Below are positions 1-11,602 of a stretch of DNA of 64,000 nt, one piece after another. The notes under the pieces were generated by a model that was not told the origin of the DNA, ran no database searches, and saw only the letters and a list, made by a program, of their open reading frames with translations. The position numbers were made by a program, and so were the translations under genes. Positions within the stretch are counted from its first letter, which is position 1; every line of letters starts with the position of its first letter. The stretch is from the NCBI RefSeq assembly GCF_905171775.1, contig NC_053489.1:591769844-591833843 (forward strand), written 5' to 3'. This DNA comes from Rana temporaria (lineage: Eukaryota > Chordata > Amphibia > Anura > Ranidae).

Positions 1-1160
1 AAGAAAGGACAAAGGGAACATCAGCAAGAACAACAATTGAAAACCAGGACCCGGAAAAACAGAAGTCTCAATGGGACACAGTGACAAATCCACATCACCA
101 GTCAACTGCCTGATGGTCAACAGCGCCACATATGAGGAAGCAGGACAGTACCAATTGCTGAACATGATGACGAACAAACCAGGTTCCTGACACTTTTCTT
201 CCTTTCTAAGTCTACATATACTTTCACTGATAGAGCTGAGTGGATTAATGGATTAAACCTGTCCCACACTTGACCTTCACTGTACAATATGGTATATGCT
301 TTTGACTTCCTTATTACTTGTCTTTTTATCTAATTTCCTGTACAGCTGAAATACTTATTTTCAATTTCTTCATAATTTCTTTGAGTTTTCTCAATGCCTG
401 TGTCAAATTAAGTACATTCCATCTTCGGAGCCACATTCCAAGATGATCTCTAGATTGCTGTCATGTTCTTGTTTACTTTTTATTAGATGCATGCCTATAC
501 CAAATTTCAGCCTGTGGACAAGGCTTTGATTTTGGGGAATGGTAATCTAAGTTGTTGTTTTCAAGGTCTCATGGATCCCAGCTCCGATTATTTTCTGCCA
601 AGGATTTTTTTGTTAGCTTTTGCAGATCTCTTGCCCTAACCTGCAATACAATTATCTACAATGCAGGTTCCTGCAGTTTTTAATAAGAGCAACCAGTTAC
701 CAAGTATTCACACCTCTTAGCAGCCTTGGCAACTAACTCAGTCCAGTGTGCTGAGGTCTTCTGAGGCTATGCATCAATAAACATTTTTACTATCCAATGT
801 CTGTAGAACCCCCTGAGTGTCTGCAACTCATTTTGCACAAAGCATGAATGCCAGATTAAAACCAGAGACAATATTTGACCATATACAGTACCTACAGGTG
901 AAATGCATTTAAAGGATAGGTCTAAAAAATAAAATTAAAAATAAAATTGGATTCTGGCCTGCAAAATGACCAGCTGGTTTAATGCATTTTAAACTTTTTT
1001 TATTGATAAGGGTTACAGTCAAGAGTTGGAGATATTCCCCCTACTGCTCATTTGAGTCCCACCTAATGCTACAACAGAAGAAACTTTATTATCCTCAATT
1101 GTAATATAAACACATAATACAATTACCGTTATACAAGTGTGTATGGAGCTAAAGATCTTA
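1..1160. other. No gene identified
   Basis: AT-rich sequence with no recognised repeat ends and no long reading frame. Positions 113-190 can be read as a short peptide containing EEAGQYQLL before a stop, which faintly resembles the E-x-x-G-x-Y strand of an immunoglobulin-like domain. This is too short to call an exon. Confidence 0.5.
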
Positions 1161-1737
1161 TGCCCTGTACACACGACCGTTTTTCTCTGCAGGAAAAAAA
1201 ACAACGTTTTTCCCGACGGGATTCCTCTCAAGCCTGCCTTGCATACACATGATCAGTCCAAATACCGCCTGTCCAAAGCGCAGTGACGTACACCACGTAG
1301 AATGGGACAATAAAGGTGAAGTTCCATTCAAACGGCGCCACCCTTTGGGCTACTTTTTCTGATCCTTGTGTTAGTAAAAGTTTGGTGAGAGACGATTCGC
1401 GCTTTTCAGTCTTCGTGCTTTTCAGTCCGTTACAGCCTGACATATGTGTCATCTCCATTCCGAACACTAGTTTTACCAGAACGAGCGCTCCCGTCTCATA
1501 CTTGATTCTGAGAATGCATGTTTTTTTCCCCTCGGTAAAGCATACACACAACCGGTTTTCCAGACGGGAAAAAGTCTGCCGGGAATCCCGGCAGGAAAAA
1601 AAAAAGAATGTTCTCTTTTTTTTCCCGCAGTTTTCCTGTCGGGAAAACTGCGATGGAGCATACACACGGCCGGGATTCCTGACCAGAAGCTCTCATGGCA
1701 GTTTTCCTGCCGGGAAAACTGGTCGTGTGTATGAGGC
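1161..1737. mobile_element. Harbinger-like MITE (TGCC..GTACACACG ends)
   Basis: The left end reads TGCCCTGTACACACGACC and the right end is its approximate reverse complement, CTGGTCGTGTGTATGAGGCA. The interior holds further complementary blocks rich in CCCGACGGGA and GGGAAAAC, so the strand can fold extensively. The same end family recurs at least eight more times in this window, several copies with an exact TTA or TAA duplication. Here the flanks (TTA and AAT) no longer match. It encodes nothing convincing; the open frames on both strands reflect the inverted structure. Confidence 0.75.
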
Positions 1738-1851
1738 AATACTGCTAAAAATCCCCATGGATACAAGAAACACATCCTTCAATCAATATCATTTTTACAA
1801 TCTTTGTTCCTCAATAGCATTATATATTGCACTAAATATGCCTGATTCTAA

Positions 1852-2166
1852 TGCCGTGTACACACGATAATTTTTCGGCATGAAAAAAAAACGAAGTTTT
1901 TCGGCATGTAGAAAAAACAACTTTTTTCCAACTTCATCATTAAAACGATGTTGCCAATGCCCACACACCATCGTTTTTAAAAAATGCTCTAGCAAAGCGC
2001 GGTGACATACAACACGTACGACGGCACTATAAAGGGGAAGTTCCATGCGGATGACGCCACCCTTGGGGCTGCTTTAGCTGATTCCGTGTTAGTAAAAGAC
2101 GATTTGCGCTTTTCAGTCTGTTACAGCGTGATGAAATGAAATGAAAATGATCGTGTGTACACGGCA
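1852..2166. mobile_element. Harbinger-like MITE
   Basis: Ends TGCCGTGTACACACGATAA and TCGTGTGTACACGGCA are inverted copies. The flanks are TAA on the left and TAT on the right, a one-mismatch 3-bp duplication. The interior block GCGGTGACATACAACACGTACGA is shared with the copies at 11017, 13875, 20581 and 60212, which places it in the same family. Confidence 0.75.
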
Positions 2167-3146
2167 TATCTTTTTACTAGCATCATTTGGGCAGTTACCC
2201 CTTTAAAATCTCCTTTCCTTTAAAAAAAAAAATATATATATATATTTTTGTACATTTCACTGCATTTTAGGAAACTTACTGTGAACTGGGACATTTGGTG
2301 CCTAGAGGTTCCTTATATATAAATCATTGTATTTTCTGACAGCAATAAAATTCCCAAAGTTTTCTGACTTCTTTGTTAGTCACAGCAGTGAAATGTAGGA
2401 CCCTGCTGTGTTTCTTCTGAACATGTCAGCTCTCTGTAGGTAGGATATTATTATTTTGTCTATTCTTATATGTCCTACATTCTCATATATCATAGTAGAC
2501 GCAAAGGGAATTTTCGCATTCAATAGTGGCGTCATGCTATCACTAAGCTTTCTAAAACATCAGATGTAGCCTATGTGAAGGTCTGACAAGTCATGGTGCA
2601 AAGCGTGGCAAGCTGGTTTTCCACCGGGGGATACAAGTGAGCTTTATAAATAGGATACTTCACAGCAGGCAATACTGAAAATTCCTGCCATGCTGAAGGA
2701 AACGTACAATGCTTGGTCAGCGGTACACCATTTACATTTTTCTTTAGTTTCTGCATATGCAAAATGTTAACTCACTCACTGAAGAAAACTTGACTGGAAA
2801 ATAGGTATCAAATATGTTGTAGTAAAGCAAGTCAAGGTCAAGAAGAATAATTCACTAGAGAATAATCCATGTTTTTATGTGGATTCAATGTAAGGATATA
2901 TCGATAATTCAGACCCAAATGTCCTGTCCAGATCTTCTCAACAAGGTCCCAGAAAGCTTCAAAGCCCTGGTATGAGATATAACCTGCATCTGCTCTACTA
3001 AAAATGGGAGAAAAACTATTCTTTACTGGGGGATGGAAATTGAATACAATACAGACAGTGTTGTCCATCTAGGAGATAAGGTGGGCCTTAAAAGGTGAGT
3101 GGAATGAGAAAGTACCGTACTAAAAGTGTGGTGCCATTTAACTTAA
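2167..3146. other. No gene identified
   Basis: AT-rich sequence with a short (TA)n run near 2230. I see no repeat ends and no coding signal. Confidence 0.5.
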
Positions 3147-3546
3147 AGGGGTTGTAAGGATAAAAGTTCCTACAGCACGCCCCCCCCGAGCCCCCGGTTT
3201 ACTTACCTCACCCCTCGAAAGTCCCGCATCATCCTGTTCGGTTCCCAGCCTAGCCGTTGATTGGCAAGGTTGGACGGATTGATAGCAGCGCAGCCATTGG
3301 CTGGCGCTGCTGTTAATCACATCCAATGACGCGGTGCGCCGGGGTGGAGCCGAGTGATACAGTCTGCGGCTATGGCCGCCGCTGTATCACAGGAGCGTGC
3401 TCGCAAGAGCTTTCCACCATGCGAGGGAGCTCGCATGAAGGTGGAAAGCTCTTGCGAGGAGCCGAGACCGCCGCCAAGGGACCCCAGAAGACAGGGTTTG
3501 GGGACACCCTGTGCAAAACAAGCTGCACAGTGAATTTTGACTTCCT
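3147..3546. mobile_element. TTAA-flanked MITE (AGGGGTTGTAAGG end)
   Basis: TTAA at 3143-3146 and again at 3547-3550 bounds a 400-bp element starting AGGGGTTGTAAGG and ending TGACTTCCT. TTAA duplication is typical of the Kolobok and piggyBac superfamilies; the AGGG start favours Kolobok, but this is not settled. An interior hairpin around 3401-3459 pairs CTCGCAAGAGCTTTCCACC with its reverse complement. Confidence 0.6.
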
Positions 3547-3550
3547 TTAA

Positions 3551-4010
3551 CCACTTCCGGACCACCGCATGACTGTATACGTCAGCACTTTGAAGAGGGA
3601 TATCTCTGTTATGGCAGCAGCTAGATGCCATAACCCAGATATCCTCGTCTTCAAGCGGCGGTCCAATTTCCGACAATGGTGGTCTCTGCGGTGGATTCGC
3701 CGTGAGGTCACCGTTATCGGCGGTGGGAGAGGGCCCCCCTCCCGCCGCTCTCCTGTGCCATCCGCTGCTTACCGGAGCCTTCGGCAGCGGCGGAGGCGAT
3801 CGGGTCCTCTCTCGTGCTGGGTATGAAGACGAGTGAGGGGAAGATGGTCCCCACCCGTCTCCATACCATAGCAGGGCGGAAGCGACGCCAAAACGTCACT
3901 TCCACCCATAGCTCTTAAAGGGCCATTTTTATTTTGGCATTTTTTCAAATGACAATTTTTTTTATTGCATTTTATTCTAAATATCAGATCTGAGGTCTTT
4001 TTTAACCACA
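3551..4010. repeat. Left end of a TTAA-CCACTT repeat family
   Basis: It starts CCACTTCCGGACC directly after the TTAA shared with the previous element. The complete relative at 7451-8384 starts CCACTTAAGACTCGGACC. No matching right end (GTGG-TTAA) was found, so this copy is truncated or too diverged. The right boundary is approximate. Confidence 0.45.
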
Positions 4011-4844
4011 TATCTCATATTTAAGAGGACCTGTCATGCTTTTTTATATTACAGCACACACATAATAATCTGATAAGTGTTCTCTCCTAGTTTTAGAGTT
4101 AATAAAAGATGTTGGGGACCATGATCTTTCTGTGCCCACTGACAACTATGACCATGAAGATACCCTAGTATTTTATGTTTTCACATATATGTGAGAATGT
4201 TAAAGCCGTAGGGCTCCCATAAACAATATGTGATTTTTCAATGCCTTTTGCAATTGCATTGAGAATATATGGTGAGCACAGATACAAATATGGATCAGCT
4301 GCATTCCTCTTGAACAGGTTGTAGAGATCCTCTGTACATTGCAAACTGTATTGGCTATGAAAGACCTAATTCTCCATGTAGGTCTTAACGGAATCAAGCT
4401 ACTGCCATAAATTGATCCGTTATGGAAGATTTCTGAATGAAAGGCTTCTATATCAAGTGTGACAAATATGGAATAAGGTAGGGAACTAGGCAGAAGCAAG
4501 TGGGAGCTGTTTCATATACATTTATAAGTTAACAATCATATATACTTATTATCCACATATTCACAGATTTTTTCAGAAACCTATAAACTGACTTTATATA
4601 GTCTGCGTATTACATTTTACTATTACTGTTGTTATAATTATAGAATGTATATAGTACCAACAGCTTGCACTGCAGTTTAAAAAAAAAAAATATTTATAAA
4701 TATAAAAAATTACATTTGTTATAGCAATTTTGACTTTTAATGTTATATGGTCACATCATTCACTTCTATAGCATCAGTATTGTAAAAGCAATATAAACAA
4801 TGATTATATTTGGCAATCCCATATAAGATTATTTGAAAATTTTT
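4011..4844. other. No gene identified
   Basis: AT-rich sequence with short A/T runs. No element ends or coding signal seen. Confidence 0.5.
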
Positions 4845-6292
4845 AGGGCTGTGGAAATTAAAGATTAATTCTCGATTAATCGTAAAAAATTTTGATCGAT
4901 CAAAATTCTTTTGATCGGTACTAGTGGTGCAACGGATGGTAAATGATCCGTGATCCGAACGGGTCATCATATGCGGATCGGCACACCATGTGATCTGCGG
5001 AGCTCCGCTGCTGCCTCGGCCATAGGAAAGGCTGCGGCTTTGGCCTAGCTCCCAAAGCAGCGGACATCTTGGTACACCCGGGGGCGGCCTAGGTGAGCCT
5101 AGAGCCGCGCGCTGACATCATCACCCAGCCTCAACTGCTCGTGCTCGGACGGCTTCTCTGGTAAGACTAAGCAAGCACTAATCTTCCTATACAGTGGGGG
5201 AGATGTAAACCATATTACAGTGGGGGAGAGGTCTGTGGATTACAGTGGAGAGATGTCTGTGGATATTACAGTGGGGGAGATGTCTGTGGATATTACAGTG
5301 GGGGAGATGACGTGGATATTACAGTGGGGGAGATGTCTGTGGATATTACAGTGGGGGAGATGTCTGTGGATGTTACAGTGGGGGAGATGTCTGTGAATAT
5401 TACAGTGGGGGAGATGTCTGTGGATATTACAGTGGGGGTGATGTCTGTGGATATTTCAGTGGGGGGAGATGTCTGTGGATATTACAGTGGATATGTCTGT
5501 GGATATTACAGTGGGGGAGATGTCTGTGGATATTACAGTGGGGGGAGATGTCTGTGGATATTACAGTGGGGGAGATGTCTGTGGATATTACAGTGGGGGA
5601 GATGTCTGTGGATATTACAGTGGGGGAGATTGTGGATATTACAATGGGGTTGATTGTGAATATTACAGTGGGGGAGATGTCTGTGAATGTTACAGTGGGG
5701 GAGATGTCTGTGAATATTACAGTGGGGGAGATGTCTGTGGATATTACAGAGGGGGTGATGTCTGTGGATATTTCAGTGGGGGGAGATGTCTGTGGATATT
5801 ACAGTGGATATGTCTGTGGATATTACAGTGGGGGAGATGTCTGTGGATATTACAGTGGGGGGAGATGTCTGTGGATATTACAGTGGGGGAGATGTCTGTG
5901 GATATTACAGTGGGGGAGATGTCTGTGGATATTACAGTGGGGGAGATTGTGGATATTACAATGGGGTTGATTGTGAATATTACAGTGGGGGAGATGTCTG
6001 TGAATGTTACAGTGGGGGAGATGTCTGTGAATATTACAGTGGGGGAGATGTCTGTGGATATTACAGTGGGGGAGATGTCTGTGGATATTACAGTGGGGGA
6101 GATGTCTGTGGATATTACAGTGGGGGAGATGTCTATGGATATTACAGTGGGGGAGATGTCTGTGGATATTACAGTGGGGACTATATATGGTGGTAATGTG
6201 AAAAATGTATGTGCGTTATAATAAATTGAAATTAGTAAATTAATCGATTAAAAAAAAAATCGAACACGAAAATTTTAATCAGTAACAGCCCT
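4845..6292. mobile_element. Non-autonomous DNA element enclosing a minisatellite
   Basis: The left end AGGGCTGTGGAAATTAA and right end TTTTAATCAGTAACAGCCCT are inverted relatives, and both carry ATTAATCGATT-type blocks nearby (4865-4885 and 6237-6262). The ends look hAT-like, but no clean 8-bp target duplication is visible; the flanks are simply A/T rich. Most of the interior is the tandem array at 5190-6184. No transposase is encoded. Confidence 0.55.
5190..6184. repeat. 27-bp minisatellite with a 317-bp higher-order period
   Basis: The unit is about 27 bp, built on GGGGGAGATGTCTGTGGATAT followed by TACAGT. Variant units recur exactly 317 bp apart: GTGATG at 5438 and 5755, and GAGATTG at 5626 and 5943. 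A block of about twelve units was therefore duplicated as a whole. Because 27 is a multiple of three, all plus frames stay open over long stretches and give MSVDITVGE-type peptides. I consider these artefacts of the array. Confidence 0.9.
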
Positions 6293-7021
6293 TAAAAATT
6301 TCATTTCATGTTGTGAGTTCTGCTTGTCCGCTGACCAGCTCTTTCCACCACTTCCTTGATTCCCTGCAAGCTTTGCAGCTTCTCCTCTGCAATTTACATT
6401 AGTAAATAGCAAACAGTGATTCCTGTACTTATTACCCCTCCTGAAAATTCTTATTCTCAGCACCACTGTAGTTCACAAGGCAGGCTCTGTGAAATGTGTG
6501 ACACAGGGCATAGTGAATACATGTCACAGAATTTAAGGAAGTAAATGTGCGAGACTATTTTCAATGTAAGTTTCCAAACTTCAAGATAATTTAAAGCGGA
6601 CCTTCAGTAATTTTTTCAACTTTCCATCTATTATATACTCTGCCATTGTTGTTTTAACTTTGGATGGTACATTTTTCTGCCAGTACCTTATACAGCCCAC
6701 TTCCTGTTTCTTGTCTGGTAAAAAGCCTAGGCTTATGACATCATGCACAGCTCTCTCACTCAGTCTCCTGAGAGTTTGCCATGAAGGAAGGGGGGTGAGT
6801 CATAACAGGGCCAATGAGAGCTGCAGGGCTGCAGAGTTGGAGGGTCACTCAATTTACCCTCCCAGCTGCCCACTCACAAATATTGGTAAAATAATATGTT
6901 TTCCACCTCATTGTTAAAATGCAATAAAAACACATAATAAAAAGAAAATTTAAAGTGTAAGGAGTCTCATACAATCATTGAAATACTTTCAAGAACAACT
7001 GGGGTAATTCACTAAAGGAGT
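6293..7021. other. No gene; weak repeat ends only
   Basis: A TTAA-AGCGGACCTTCAG repeat-end motif occurs near 6591, but I could not find its partner with confidence. No coding signal. Confidence 0.4.
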
Positions 7022-7446
7022 AAAAGCAGAGGTCCGCCTAAAAAATATATATTAAAAGCCAGCAGCTACAAATATTGCAGCTGCTGACTTTTAATAAATG
7101 GACATTTACCTGTCCAGGGTGCCCACGATGTCGGCAGCCGAAGCCGATCAATCACTCGACTCTCGGCTTCCTTGTGGCTTCACTTCCTGGTTCTGCACAT
7201 CCTCACTGGTCCCCGCTATCTTCTAGGACCTGTGTGTTTCCCAGAACACAGCGGGGAGGACGGTGTAGGCGCCGGACATGACATAGATCACCACGATCAC
7301 CGTGGTGATCTATGCCAGGAAGTGGGAGAAAATACCTGTATTACACAGGTATCTGCTCCCCCTCCCCCTGAAAGGTGCCAAATGTGACAACGGAGGGGGA
7401 AAGGAATCCAAAAAGTGGAAGTTCCATTTTTGAGTGGAACTCCACT
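7022..7446. mobile_element. TTAA-type MITE, right end clear
   Basis: It starts TAAAAGCAGAGGTCCGCC and ends GTGGAACTCCACT directly before TTAA (7447-7450). The AAGTTCCA/TGGAACT-type end recurs at 15.77 kb. The interior contains a nearly perfect palindrome at 7279-7312 (CATAGATCACCACG paired with CGTGGTGATCTATG). The left boundary is approximate. Confidence 0.5.
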
Positions 7447-7450
7447 TTAA

Positions 7451-8384
7451 CCACTTAAGACTCGGACCATTATGCAAATAAAGGACCTGGCCAGTTTTTG
7501 CAATTCGGCACTGCGTCGCTTTAACTGACAATTGCGCGGTCGTGCGATGTGGCTCCCAAACAAAATTGGCGTCCTTTTTTTCCCCACAAATATAGCTTTC
7601 TTTTGGTGATATTTGATCACCTCTACGGTTTTTTTTTTTTGCACTATAAACAAAAATAGAGTGACAATTTTGAAAAAAAGTCAATATTTTTTACTTTTTG
7701 CTATAATAAATATCCCCAAAAAAGATATAAAAAAACATTATTTTTTCTCAGTTTAGGCCGATACGTATTCTTCTACCTATTTTTGGTAAAAAAAAAAATC
7801 GCAATAAGCGTTTATCGATTGGTTTGCGCAAAATTTATAGCGTTTACAAAATAGGGGATAGTTTTATGGCATTTTTATTAATATTTTTTTTTTACTACTA
7901 ATGGCCACGATCAGCGATTTTTTTCGTGACTGCGACATTATGGCGAACACATCGGACAATTTTGACACATTTTTGGGACCATTGTCATTTTCACAGCAAA
8001 AAGTGCTATAAAAATGCACTGATTACTGTGAAAATGACAATTGCAGTTTAGGAGTTAACCACTAGGGGGTGCTGGATGTGTGACCTCAGTGATCGTCGTT
8101 CCCTATATCAGGGAACAGACGATCACTGACATTGCCACAGTGAAGAATGGGGAAGATTGGTTTACACACACCTCTCCCCGTTCTTCAGCTCCTGTGACCG
8201 ATCACGGGACACCGGCGGAGATCCGGTCCGCGGGTTTCGCGGGCGCAGTCACGGAGCTTTGGACCGGGTCGTGTGCGCGCATGTGACCCACGGCTGTGCT
8301 CTTAAAGGCGACGTTCCTGTACGTGCCTGTGCCCAGCCGTGCCATTCTGTCGACGTATATCGGCGTTAGGCGGTCCTTAAGTGG
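7451..8384. mobile_element. TTAA-flanked 0.93-kb element with CCACTTAAG ends
   Basis: TTAA at 7447-7450 and 8385-8388 flanks inverted ends CCACTTAAG and CTTAAGTGG. TTAA with CC-starting ends resembles piggyBac-derived non-autonomous elements; Kolobok remains possible. Related copies: a truncated one at 3551, fragments near 32359, and a reverse-orientation copy ending at 45149. No transposase frame is present. Confidence 0.75.
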
Positions 8385-8518
8385 TTAAAAAGTAATTCCA
8401 CTTTTGTGGAGAAAAAGACATTCCCCTCTGTGTGATCTATGTACATTGCAAGGATTTTAACAAACTTTGTTGCAGATTCTTACCCTTTGTTATTCTGAAA
8501 AGATAACTGTTCATAGCT

Positions 8519-8559
8519 AGCTATGAAGAAGCACTAAGGCATAGTGCGAAACGTCAGCT
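8519..8559 (+). ncRNA. Hammerhead-ribozyme-like motif
   Basis: The core reads ATGAAGA (8523-8529) where a hammerhead has CTGANGA. It is followed by a perfect 5-bp stem (GCACT 531-535 with AGTGC 543-547), GAAA at 8548-8551 and a GTC cleavage-type triplet at 8553-8555. The outer AGCT at 8519-8522 can pair with AGCT at 8556-8559. Layout and spacing fit the short hammerheads known in Penelope-like retroelements. The invariant C3 is A here, so this copy is probably inactive. Function is inferred from pattern only. Confidence 0.4.
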
Positions 8560-8650
8560 TTTCTTTTGTTGTGCTGTTTTTTGCTGTGGCATGTATTTTG
8601 TGATTTTTAATTAAAGGAGGAGTTTTTTTGGAGTGCGGCTGTCCCAGTTT

Positions 8651-9309
8651 TTTTCCTTCATCCTAACCTGCATTTTGATTGCACTGCCTGCACCCTTGGC
8701 TCGGACCACAGGAATCAGATTACCTGGTTCTCTTTGAACGGTTACCCACTCTCTCATTCAATTAAGTTACCCTTTAAGAACTTCAAACAAAAAATTGTCT
8801 GAACATTTACTTCAGTTATCCAATCACGTGAAACACATTTGCTCATGACTGGGTATTCAAAGTGTGCAGGAATTCACACGACTGGAAAATGAAAGTGAAT
8901 ATTCACTCAATATTTTGTAAGAAGTCCCAGCTTAATTACTCTACAGCTTACTGATAGCATATTGTCACCAGGACCGTATGTTAGCTGTGCAAGGGGCTGT
9001 GGTGCCAAACAGTCCACAATGTGGTATGAAATCCTGTATATTATAATAGGCTTAATAGAAGTATTTGCAGATAGTTGTTATAGGCACTGATATTCATGTA
9101 ACAAGCATTAGGATGTTCATAGAGTTGTAAAGTAACAGACATAGAATGGCAGACATATATCACTTAGCACTGGCACACAATAGCAGCTGTATTGTTCAGG
9201 CTTTGCCTGTTTTACCAGTACAGCTTCTGCTGGAGAGGTGGCAAACTGCAGTATAAAGTAAAGGCATTTTAAGTTACTGAAGAGATTCTCTGATTCCAGG
9301 GCACTTTTT
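8651..9309. other. No gene identified
   Basis: No element ends, coding signal or tandem structure recognised. Confidence 0.5.
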
Positions 9310-10440
9310 ACTTCCACTGTTTAATGGTGCCAGGGCATGTTTAACTCCAACTGACCACTAATGCCAGGGCATGTTTTACTACAACTGACCACTAATGCCA
9401 GGGCATGTTTTACTACAACTGACCACTAATGCCAGGGCATGTTTTACTACAACTGATCACTAATGCCAGGGCATGTTTTACCACAACAAACAACTAATGC
9501 CAAGGTATGTTTTACTCCAGATGATCACTAATGCCAGGGCACGTTTTACTTCCACTGACCACTAATGCCAGGGCATGTTTAACTCTAACTGACCACTAAT
9601 GCCAGGGTATGGTTTATTACAACTGACCACTAATGCCAGGGCATGTTTGACTCTAACTGACCACTAATGCCAGGGTATGGTTTATTACAACTGACCACTA
9701 ATGCCAGGGCATGTTTGACTCTAACTGACCACTAATGCCAGGGCATGTTTTACTCCCACTGACCTCTGATTCCAGGGCATGTTTTACTCCCACTGACCAC
9801 TAATGCCAGGGTATGGTTTACTTCAACTAATAAATAAAGTCAGGGCATGTTTTACTTCCACTGAACACTAATGCAAGGGCATGTGTTACTACCAATGAAT
9901 ACTAATGTCAGAGCACATTTTACTCCCACTGACCTCTGGTTCCAGGGCATGTTTTACACCCACTAATGCCAGGGCATGTTTTACACCCACTAATGCCAGG
10001 GCATGTTTTACTCCCACTAATGCCAGGGCATGTTTTACACCCACTAATGCCAGGGCATGTTTTACTCCCACTAATGCCAGGGCATGTTTTACTGCCACTG
10101 ACCTCTGATTCATTAGCATGCTTTACTCCCACTGTCCTCTGATTGCAGGGCATGTTTTACTCCCACTGACCACTAATGCCAGGGCATGTTTTACTCCCAC
10201 TGACCTCTGAATACAGGGCATGTTTTACTCCCACTGACCACTAATGCCAGGGAGTGTTTTACTCCCACTGACCACCAATACCAGGGCATGTTTTACTTCC
10301 ACTGATTACTGATGCCGTGGCATATTTTACTCACACTGGCCACTGATGCCAGGGCATGCTTTACTCCCACTAGCAATTTATTCACTTGCAAATTTTACTC
10401 CTACTGACCACTGATACTGAGGCATTTTTTGACTGACCAC
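9310..10440. repeat. 34-bp minisatellite with a 27-bp variant block
   Basis: The basic unit of about 34 bp contains CAGGGCATGTTTTACT, CCCACTGACC and ACTAATGC. Between roughly 9945 and 10090 the units are 27 bp, lacking seven bases (the GACCACT-type segment). That block stays in frame on both strands (ACFTPTNAR on plus, VKHALALVG on minus), giving short repeat peptides without any sign of being genes. Copies at the edges are more diverged, as in arrays that homogenise in the middle. Confidence 0.9.
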
Positions 10441-11016
10441 TGACAGTCCGGCCTCCAAACAGTGTTATGGACTGTGAAATGCCCCTTTGTATATACTCTT
10501 CAAAACTAACCTATATGTGTTTTTATTTCTGCTGCATATTGGTGCATTTGTCCACAAAACAAAATGCCATCTATTTTTTATGTTCCAAATATACATTGGA
10601 GTAATGAAAAACATGCAAAATAACACACAATGTACTATGGAATAAATACACTGCTACACAGCATAAAAAATCTCCCGAAGAGTGTAAGTCATTTAAAAGT
10701 TCCTAAATGCTACTACCTGGAGAACACACCGAGGGGGCAGTCAGTTTTATCCGGGCAGGTTATGATTTATGGTTCTTGCTGTGTTACCATCATTGGGTAT
10801 CCTGCCTAATTCACAATTCTGACACCAATGGGACATGTTCACGTTTAAGAATTCATAGAAATGGCTGAAGCACATTTATTATGCTCCCTGGGCGACACAT
10901 CTACAGCCACAGGTTGCACAGCATATATTAAACAGAAGGTAAAAATAACTGACAATATGGCTATATTTATTTTAGGAATAGATTCTTTCTAACAGTGACA
11001 GTCACATTACACTTTA
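10441..11016. other. No gene identified
   Basis: Unremarkable AT-rich sequence without recognised element ends. Confidence 0.5.
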
Positions 11017-11426
11017 TGCCGCGTACACACGATCAGTCCATCCGATGAGAACGGACCGATGGACCGTTTTCATCTGTTAACCGATGAAGCTGACTGATGG
11101 TCCGTCGCGCCTACTCACCATCGGTTACAAAATTTGAATGCGGTGACGTAAAACACAACGACGTGCTGAGAAAAATGAAGTTCAATGCTTCCCAGCATGC
11201 GTCAACTTGATTCTGAGCATGCATGGGTTTTTAACCGATGGTTATGCCTACCAACGATCGTTTTTTTACCATCGGTTAGGAATCCATCGGTTAAATTTAA
11301 AACAAGTTGGCTTTTTTTTAACCGATGGTTAAAAAAACGATGGCGCCCACACACGATCGGTTTTGACCGATGAAAACGGTCCATCAGACCATTCTCATCG
11401 GTTTAACAGATCGGGTGTACGTGGCA
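11017..11426. mobile_element. Harbinger-like MITE
   Basis: Ends TGCCGCGTACACACGATC and GATCGGGTGTACGTGGCA are inverted. Flanks are TTA and TAA. Inside, repeated ACCGATGG and CCATCGGT blocks make several nested hairpins. It shares the GCGGTGACGTAAAACACAACGACG block with its relatives. Confidence 0.8.
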
Positions 11427-11602
11427 TAATGTATTTGGGTACCTTACAGGTAACAATGAAAGTGTGTATTCCACTCTTTAATAAATCCCAGGTGATAGGC
11501 AACAGGAGTAAATGGGCATAGCATGTCTGGACCACAATGACAGGACACAGCTATGAGAAAAACTGATCTGCTTCTGTCAAGAGAAAACAAATTGCTTCTT
11601 AA

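Noticed and set aside
3317..3676. 119-codon minus-strand frame and its plus-strand shadows
   Set aside because: They lie across a MITE boundary, with no motif and no conservation evidence.
5312..6221. Open frames of up to 250 codons (MSVDITVGE repeats)
   Set aside because: They are open only because the 27-bp repeat unit is a multiple of three; alternative frames in the same array are equally open.
9889..10153. Repeat peptides on both strands (VKHALALVG, ACFTPTNAR)
   Set aside because: Products of the 27-bp minisatellite units, without gene context.
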